Assembly: GCF_003201975.1 (NCBI RefSeq)
Contig: NZ_QJJQ01000001.1
Span: 62,001 to 126,000 of the forward strand
Origin: Pseudogracilibacillus auburnensis
GTDB lineage: Bacteria; Bacillota; Bacilli; Bacillales; Amphibacillaceae
Direction: 5' to 3'
DNA: 64,000 bases
Shown: in pieces, positions 58,631-64,000 of the stretch
Layout: the number at the start of each line of letters is the position of its first letter
How positions within the stretch are numbered: position 1 is the stretch's first letter
The notes under the pieces: model-generated
The model's database searches: none
What the model was told of the DNA's origin: nothing
The model's input: only the letters and a program-made list of their open reading frames with translations
Position numbers and translations under genes: made by a program

Positions 58631-59779
58631 ATGCGTTTAGGCTTAGAAGTATTTTTAGAAAATAAATATAAACAGTTCATTGGTAAACGAATTGGTCTGG
58701 TCACAAATATGACAGGGGTAAATAAACGACTTGTTTCAACAATCGATCTATTTTTTAATCATCCACATATTCACATGACTGCTTTATATGGTCCAGAACA
58801 TGGAATTCGTGGAGATGCAAAGGAAGGCCAAAAGGTAGATTCTTTTATCGATGAAGCGACGAATGTACCTGTATATAGTTTGTACGGAGAAACACGCAAG
58901 CCGAGTAAAGAAATGCTTGAGAATGTCGATGTAGTCGTATTTGATTTACAAGATATTGGTTCAAGGTATTATACGTATATTTATACAATGGCATATGTGA
59001 TGGAAGCATGTGCTTTATATAAAAAGGAATTTGTTGTGCTTGATCGTCCGAATCCAATAAACGGAATAACCATGGAAGGAAATCTTGTGGAAGAGGATGT
59101 TCGTTCCTTTGTTGGTCTTTTGCCAATTCCGAATCGTCATGGTATGACCGTTGGGGAACTGGCAATGTTGTTTAAGAATGAGTTTGGCTATGATTGTGAA
59201 TTGACTGTTATTCCAATGCAAGGATGGAAACGACACATGTATTTTGACGATACTGGATTCCCTTGGGTCCCACCATCTCCAAATACGACAAATGTAGATA
59301 TGACTATTTTGTATTCGGGAACATGTCTGTTGGAAGGGACGAATGTGTCGGAAGGAAGAGGGACGATGAAACCGTTTGAATGGATTGGAGCGCCATTTAT
59401 CGATGGACAATTACTAGCGAAACGAATGAACAATAGGAACATTCCTGGGGTGTTAGCCCGTCCTGTCACATTCCAACCTACTTATCAAAAGTATGTAGGT
59501 GACATATGTCATGGAATTCAGCTTCATCTTATGGAACGAAATCATTTTCATTCCTTTAAAACAGGGGTTATTTTGTTATGTATCATTGCCGAGATGTATC
59601 CAAAACATTTTCAGTTCGTGCAAAATGAGCACGGCAAATTCTTTTTTGATCTTCTTGCAGGGACGAAAAATCTAAGAAAGAAGATTTTAGAAAATGATAC
59701 GACACCGTTTTTTGAACGATGTGAAGAACAAATGAAAAACTTTAATAAAATAAAAAAGAAATATCTTTTATATAAGTAG
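58631..59779 (+). CDS. namZ: Exo-beta-N-acetylmuramidase NamZ (DUF1343 / YbbC)
   Basis: A 382-residue DUF1343 protein, the family of B. subtilis YbbC/NamZ, which removes terminal MurNAc from peptidoglycan fragments. Family motifs: GLVTNMTGVNK, ALYGPEHGIRGDAKEGQ, VVFDLQDIGSRYYTYIYTMA, VLDRPNPING, NRHGMTVGELA, PWVPPSPNTTN and LLEGTNVSEGRGT. No signal peptide is present, whereas the B. subtilis enzyme is secreted. Together with the signal-less NagZ this implies that whole oligosaccharides are imported and cut inside the cell. Confidence 0.9.
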   Translation: MRLGLEVFLENKYKQFIGKRIGLVTNMTGVNKRLVSTIDLFFNHPHIHMTALYGPEHGIRGDAKEGQKVDSFIDEATNVPVYSLYGETRKPSKEMLENVDVVVFDLQDIGSRYYTYIYTMAYVMEACALYKKEFVVLDRPNPINGITMEGNLVEEDVRSFVGLLPIPNRHGMTVGELAMLFKNEFGYDCELTVIPMQGWKRHMYFDDTGFPWVPPSPNTTNVDMTILYSGTCLLEGTNVSEGRGTMKPFEWIGAPFIDGQLLAKRMNNRNIPGVLARPVTFQPTYQKYVGDICHGIQLHLMERNHFHSFKTGVILLCIIAEMYPKHFQFVQNEHGKFFFDLLAGTKNLRKKILENDTTPFFERCEEQMKNFNKIKKKYLLYK

Positions 59780-59793
59780 GGTGATAACAATAA

Positions 59794-60699
59794 ATGGTTA
59801 AATTAAAAACGTTAACGACAGAACAAAGAAATATTCATTCAAAAAATATAGATAATCTGTCTACTTCAGAAATTTTACACGTCATTAATAATGAAGATGT
59901 CCAAGTAGCACAGAGCGTTAAAAAAGTTCTGCCTAATATTGAACAAGCGATCGATAAGATTTGTGATGCGATGAGTAAAGGTGGAAAATTATTTTATATT
60001 GGTGCAGGGACAAGTGGAAGAATTGGCATTCTTGATGCAGTAGAATGTCCCCCAACATTTAGTACCCCACCTGACTTAGTGCAAGCAATTATTGCTGGTG
60101 GTCTAGATGCTTTCATGACAGCAACGGAGGGGGCTGAAGATGATGAGGCGCGTGGGGCAAATGATTTAGAGGAGCGAGAATTAACGTCACTTGATGTCGT
60201 TGTCGGTATTGCGGCAAGTGGACGTACACCTTATGTTCTTGGGGCGCTTCAATTTGCACGAGAAATTGGTGCAACAACGGTAAGTGTGTCGAGTAATGAA
60301 CAATCACTTATCGGACAAAACGCTGACATTACAATAGATGTTGACACAGGTCCGGAAGTGTTGACTGGATCGACAAGAATGAAAGCAGCTACAGCACAAA
60401 AATTAATACTAAATATGATTACAACGACGACAATGATTAAGATTGGCAAAGTATATGAGAACTTAATGGTCGATGTAAAAGTGAGTAATTATAAATTAAA
60501 AGAACGAGCGAAAAGTATTATTAGTACCATAACATCTGTTTCGAGTGATCGAGCGGAAGAGATATTAGAGGAAGCGAATTTAGAAGTGAAACCTGCAATT
60601 GTCATGATTAAAGCGAAAGTTAATTATGAAAAAGCCAAACAATTAATAGAGGAATCAAATGGTTTTGTGCGAAAGGCAATTGAATTAGCAAACAGTTAA
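59794..60699 (+). CDS. murQ: N-acetylmuramic acid 6-phosphate etherase MurQ
   Basis: A 301-residue SIS-domain enzyme that cleaves the D-lactyl ether of MurNAc-6-phosphate to GlcNAc-6-phosphate and lactate. Motifs: FYIGAGTSGRIGILDAVECP, AIIAGGLDAFMTATEGAEDD, VGIAASGRTPYVLGAL and GSTRMKAATAQKLILNMITT. The catalytic Glu is in the first or second of these blocks, and length is normal. Its substrate needs a phosphate at C6, normally added by a PTS (MurP) or a kinase. Neither is encoded in this locus as far as the window reaches. Confidence 0.95.
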   Translation: MVKLKTLTTEQRNIHSKNIDNLSTSEILHVINNEDVQVAQSVKKVLPNIEQAIDKICDAMSKGGKLFYIGAGTSGRIGILDAVECPPTFSTPPDLVQAIIAGGLDAFMTATEGAEDDEARGANDLEERELTSLDVVVGIAASGRTPYVLGALQFAREIGATTVSVSSNEQSLIGQNADITIDVDTGPEVLTGSTRMKAATAQKLILNMITTTTMIKIGKVYENLMVDVKVSNYKLKERAKSIISTITSVSSDRAEEILEEANLEVKPAIVMIKAKVNYEKAKQLIEESNGFVRKAIELANS

Positions 60700-60907
60700 T
60701 TTGAGTGATGTACTTTTATTTTGTGTGCATGGAGAAATGCATGACAAGTAGATAAAAAGGGGAATCGAAAAAATATTGTAGAAATAGATTTCTCTATATC
60801 TTGGGAAAGGAATTTACTCGCTTTCCTCGATGTATAGGATTTCTTACGATAATCCGATTTTTCTTTAAAGATTTCCTAGCGTTATGTCATGTTTTGGAGG
60901 ATTGGTG

Positions 60908-63001
60908 ATGAGTAGAAAGGTACTGTTATTAGATGATTTTGAACACGATAATATAACAAAATATGAAACAAATCATTCTTTCGTTACTAGTTATCATCTA
61001 TCTATTAGCAAAAATTTCGCAAAAACGGGGAAAAACAGCTTGAAAATTAGCTATCATTTTGGTGAGTGGTTAAAAGGAAATGGTGCGATGTATGTGTTGT
61101 TTAAAGAAAATATAGCCTCTAGCCGGAGACCTGTTAAATTTGGGTTATGGGTGTATGGGGATGGTAAATCCCCTTGGCTTCGAGCAGTATTTATGGATGG
61201 AAATGGGGAGAGAAAAACAGTCAATCTAACGAAGGCAAATATTGATTGGGTTGGCTGGAGATATGTAGATGCTGCCATTGATCAAAGTTGGGAGCTTCCA
61301 ATTAAGCTGGAACAAATATATGCGGTAGAAACTGATAAGAAGTTACAAGGAGATGCGAGCTATTCAGGAGAAATATATTTTGATCAATTACGGTTTGTTT
61401 ATATAGATGATGAAGATTTAATTGGGCCAATATTTACGGAGGTTTTTCCAAAGGAGGAAAGAGTTTACCAGCAAACATTTACGTTTTCAACTAAAGTAGT
61501 AGATGATATGTCAGGTGTTGACCCAGAATCGATTTTTGTAAAAGTGAACGGGCAAAGAGTTCCCCATCATTATTGTCATAAAACGGGCCTAATTAGTTAT
61601 CCATTTAAACAAGTAGATGAAAGAGTGTTGCATCTTGTTGTAACAGCTCGTGATTATGCAGGAAATCTTTCCTTACCACCTATTGATAAAAAGCTAAAAG
61701 TAGATGTAAGTCCAGATATTGAACCTCCGAAAGTGACGAATATAACGCCGACTGAAAATGTCATCACCTATTCGAACAAGCCAAGGATCACGTTTAATGT
61801 CATAGATGAAAAAAGTGGTGTTGATAAAAAAGATATTATCGTTAGGCTAGATGGGGAGAAGCTCGAGGTTAAGTATGATAAAAGGTCTGGCTGGTGTTAT
61901 ACATTTCCTACTAAAAAGTTACTAGATGGCGAACATGTTTTCACTATCACAGTAAAAGACAGGGCTGGAAATCGACTTGATCCAATCAAAAGAAAAATAA
62001 ACGTACAGGATATTGCTAACGAAGTGGAAGATACATTCAGTATCTGCGTCATACCTGATACTCATTGTGCACAATATGCTGAACTACTCTTAAAAACAGT
62101 TGTCAGAGAATCTGCTCCGATCGTCATTCATATGGGCGATATGGTAGAAGAAGCGAAAGAAGAAGAGTTTCAACGAATGAAAAAAAATATTCATCTCTTA
62201 GACGACAAAAAATTACTAACAGTGGCAGGAAATCATGAAGCATTTCAAGGAAATTTGGATTTATATCAGCACTATTTCGGTTCACCGACATTCCACATGG
62301 AAATGAATAATACATTAATTGTTGTATTAAATTCCGCTTTCGAACAAAGTATTAGTCAATCTGATTCGACACAATTTCATTATTTGAACGATGTACTTGC
62401 TCAAACTACAGCAAAAAATATAGTCATTGCTACACATGTACCTACAAAAGATCACTATGGGACAGCTCATAGTCTCGTTGATGAAGATGCCAAAAAATTG
62501 GAACAGATAGTAAGAGATTTTAAATACCAAAATCAACATGTACAAATAATGGTTCTTTTTGGTCATTTACACGTTTTACAAACATGGAAGGATGAAGCTC
62601 AGACTCACTATATAATTACAGGAAATGGGGCAAAAAAGGGATATGTCTCTCATCAAAATGGAAATTTGTTAGGGTATGGTGTATTGAGCGTCACTCCTAA
62701 TGGGATGAATTATCAGTTTAAACCACTACTAGCAAGTGTAGATATAAAAGTGGCACCGTTAAAAGTGAACAAACGAACAAGACATTTGTTACAAGTGTAC
62801 GGTTATGTAAATGTTTTACAATCGAACTATTCAGTTGATTTAACAAACCTCGATTCCATTTATAAGAAATGGACATCGAGTGATCCAAACGTAATAACGA
62901 TTAATGATCAAGGAGTTATTTTTGGAAAAGAACGTGGTACCGCACGAATTCAAGTTGAGGTGAACGGAAAAAAAGCTGACGTTATGATTGAAGTGGAATA
63001 A
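60908..63001 (+). CDS. Multidomain metallophosphoesterase with Ig-like and BIG2-like domains
   Basis: A 697-residue protein. Residues 1-170 look like a carbohydrate-binding beta-sandwich (GKNSLKISYHFGEWLKGNGA, KFGLWVYGDGKSPWLRAVF). Two Ig-like units follow at about 175-280 and 285-375, each with DDMSGVDPESIFVKVNG- or DEKSGVDKKDIIVRLDG-type starts. A calcineurin-like phosphoesterase is at about 385-580: PDTHC (DxH), HMGDMVEEA, VAGNHEAF, ATHVPT and FGHLH. The end (about 610-697) is BIG2-like (WTSSDPNVITINDQGVIFGK). No signal peptide is visible from ATG 60908, chosen because GGAGG lies seven bases upstream. This is odd for such an architecture. Its role in amino-sugar use is unknown. Confidence 0.85.
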   Translation: MSRKVLLLDDFEHDNITKYETNHSFVTSYHLSISKNFAKTGKNSLKISYHFGEWLKGNGAMYVLFKENIASSRRPVKFGLWVYGDGKSPWLRAVFMDGNGERKTVNLTKANIDWVGWRYVDAAIDQSWELPIKLEQIYAVETDKKLQGDASYSGEIYFDQLRFVYIDDEDLIGPIFTEVFPKEERVYQQTFTFSTKVVDDMSGVDPESIFVKVNGQRVPHHYCHKTGLISYPFKQVDERVLHLVVTARDYAGNLSLPPIDKKLKVDVSPDIEPPKVTNITPTENVITYSNKPRITFNVIDEKSGVDKKDIIVRLDGEKLEVKYDKRSGWCYTFPTKKLLDGEHVFTITVKDRAGNRLDPIKRKINVQDIANEVEDTFSICVIPDTHCAQYAELLLKTVVRESAPIVIHMGDMVEEAKEEEFQRMKKNIHLLDDKKLLTVAGNHEAFQGNLDLYQHYFGSPTFHMEMNNTLIVVLNSAFEQSISQSDSTQFHYLNDVLAQTTAKNIVIATHVPTKDHYGTAHSLVDEDAKKLEQIVRDFKYQNQHVQIMVLFGHLHVLQTWKDEAQTHYIITGNGAKKGYVSHQNGNLLGYGVLSVTPNGMNYQFKPLLASVDIKVAPLKVNKRTRHLLQVYGYVNVLQSNYSVDLTNLDSIYKKWTSSDPNVITINDQGVIFGKERGTARIQVEVNGKKADVMIEVE

Positions 63002-63025
63002 TTTTTGCTGAAAAGAGTTGATTGT

Positions 63026-63895
63026 ATGGTATTTATGACAGGTGGGTTGATAAGGTTAACGGAGATGTTACCAGCCTTACCGCCATCTGAGAAAAAAATC
63101 GCTACCTATATATTGGAACACCCGCAAATTGTAGTAACATTAACTGCAAATGAACTTGGAAAACGAAGTGGAACGAGTGGAACTGCTGTTATTAGGCTAT
63201 GCAAATCATTAAACTTACAAGGCTTTCATGATTTAAAAATTAGAATTGCAGGAGATTTACAAAAAAATACCGTACAAGGCTTTCGTGATATTGAGCCAAA
63301 TGAATCCCCTGCAACGATTATTGAAAAAATGACGAATAATAGCATTCAAACGATCAGCGAAACAGCTGAGTTGCTCGGAATGGATGAATTAGAAAAAGCG
63401 GTACAATTACTCAAAAAGGCGCGTAAAATACATTTTATCGGTGTTGGTGCTTCAAGTATTATAGCCCAAGATGCGGAGCAAAAGTTTTTAAGAATAAATA
63501 AAACAGCTTATGCGTTCCAGGATATTCATATGGCGACGACGCTTATTGCGAATATGAATGAACATGATGTTGTTTTCGGAATTTCATTTTCTGGTCGATC
63601 CAAGGAGATCGCTCATATATTACAACTAGCTAAAAAAAGAAGGGCTAGCACAATCAGTTTAACAAAGTACGGAAAATGGCCAGTGACTGAACAAGCAGAT
63701 ATTAAACTTTATACGTCTGCAACAAAGGAGCCAAACTTTAGAAGTGGTGCAACCTCCTCTAGACTAGCTCAGCTACATGTGATTGATATTTTATTAATGA
63801 GTGTTGCATCAAAAGAATATGATGAGACCATCAAACATTTAGATGCTACGAAAGAAGCAATCGATCATTTACTGACTCTAACAGACAAAAAATAA
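63026..63895 (+). CDS. murR: RpiR-family regulator, MurR-like
   Basis: A 289-residue regulator with an N-terminal helix-turn-helix (LPPSEKKIATYILEHP, ANELGKRSGTSGTAVIRLCK) and a C-terminal SIS domain (KIHFIGVGASSIIAQDAEQK, VVFGISFSGRSKEIAHILQL). The N-terminus MTGGLIRLTEMLPALPPSEK resembles B. subtilis MurR. MurR-type proteins sense MurNAc-6-phosphate and repress the MurNAc genes. I use ATG 63026 with AAAAGAG eight bases upstream; ATG 63035 is equally close to the family's usual start. The remaining 105 bases of the window hold no gene. Confidence 0.87.
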   Translation: MVFMTGGLIRLTEMLPALPPSEKKIATYILEHPQIVVTLTANELGKRSGTSGTAVIRLCKSLNLQGFHDLKIRIAGDLQKNTVQGFRDIEPNESPATIIEKMTNNSIQTISETAELLGMDELEKAVQLLKKARKIHFIGVGASSIIAQDAEQKFLRINKTAYAFQDIHMATTLIANMNEHDVVFGISFSGRSKEIAHILQLAKKRRASTISLTKYGKWPVTEQADIKLYTSATKEPNFRSGATSSRLAQLHVIDILLMSVASKEYDETIKHLDATKEAIDHLLTLTDKK

Positions 63896-64000
63896 ACAAT
63901 GAGAGCCAATTTCATCAATGTTCATTCTAAGGATAAATTCGAACATTATATATTGAAAAAAATAAATATTCGATTTTTATAACGAACACCTAAGGCTTCC

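Noticed and set aside
60820-60866. Terminator after murQ
   Set aside because: GGATT/AATCC with a T-run gives only a five base-pair stem. The following genes may well be co-transcribed.
1-64000. CRISPR arrays, tRNA, rRNA and intact insertion sequences
   Set aside because: No regularly spaced direct repeats with unique spacers, no tRNA-like cloverleaf and no full transposase were seen. The two tandem tracts have no spacers.

Overview
The window looks like a chromosomal segment of a low-GC, spore-forming member of the Bacillaceae. The evidence is a small Sda-type sporulation checkpoint gene near the left end, a YdbS/YdbT pair, an orphan DegU-like regulator, a ykkC (guanidine-I) riboswitch ahead of a YkkCD-type exporter pair, many TTG/GTG starts behind strong AGGAGG sites, sigma-A promoters, and catabolite-repression (cre) sites. 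I see no rRNA, tRNA, CRISPR array or intact transposon. The only mobile or decayed DNA I can support is a probable IS200/IS605 right-end scrap, two decayed metabolic genes, one 0.3 kb dispersed-type repeat and two short tandem-repeat tracts.

The window is essentially a run of catabolic islands, each with its own importer and regulator. (1) 3.5-17.3 kb: a divergent LysR regulator and a 12-gene operon. It holds an IlvD-type dehydratase, a ribose-type ABC importer whose permease lies apart from its partners, a crotonase, a class III CoA-transferase, a thiol-dioxygenase-like cupin, an SDR, an FAH-family hydrolase, a cyclase-family hydrolase, a zinc alcohol dehydrogenase and a YeiH-type exporter. 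(2) 17.8-29.7 kb: a secreted GHL10 glycosidase-like protein, an ATPase-less sugar ABC importer, a ROK-kinase/RpiR-regulator fusion, a DUF4127 protein, a NanE epimerase, an FAD oxidoreductase and an esterase. (3) 30.1-34.2 kb: cupin, RidA, AtoE-type transporter, GntR regulator and a second FAH hydrolase. (4) 34.5-38.6 kb: DUF817 membrane protein, DegU-like regulator, formamidase, a decayed amino-acid permease and an unknown gene. (5) 38.9-45.7 kb: a SorC-type regulator, a second ribose-type ABC importer, a TrpA-like protein and an FGGY kinase. (6) 46.0-46.9 kb: guanidine exporter pair under its riboswitch. (7) 47.0-52.1 kb: divergent phosphoesterases and a UgpBAE-like importer around a Pho-box-like repeat. 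(8) 52.5-63.9 kb: a cell-wall amino-sugar locus with NagZ, an ATPase-less ABC importer, NamZ, MurQ, a multidomain phosphoesterase and a MurR-like regulator.

The genes in each island work as import, activation and breakdown units. Three importers (19.9, 49.0 and 54.4 kb) lack an ATPase and probably share one encoded elsewhere (MsmX type). The observations I rate highest are: the pairing of a thiol-dioxygenase fold with a CoA-transferase and a possible sulfite/sulfate exporter in island 1; the ROK-RpiR fusion and DUF4127/NanE association in island 2; the TrpA-like enzyme inside a sugar-kinase operon in island 5; the Pho-box-like array between a Ugp-type importer and two phosphoesterases in island 7; and the kinase-less, PTS-less MurNAc locus with apparently cytoplasmic NagZ and NamZ in island 8. 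All substrate assignments are inferences from family membership and gene order.
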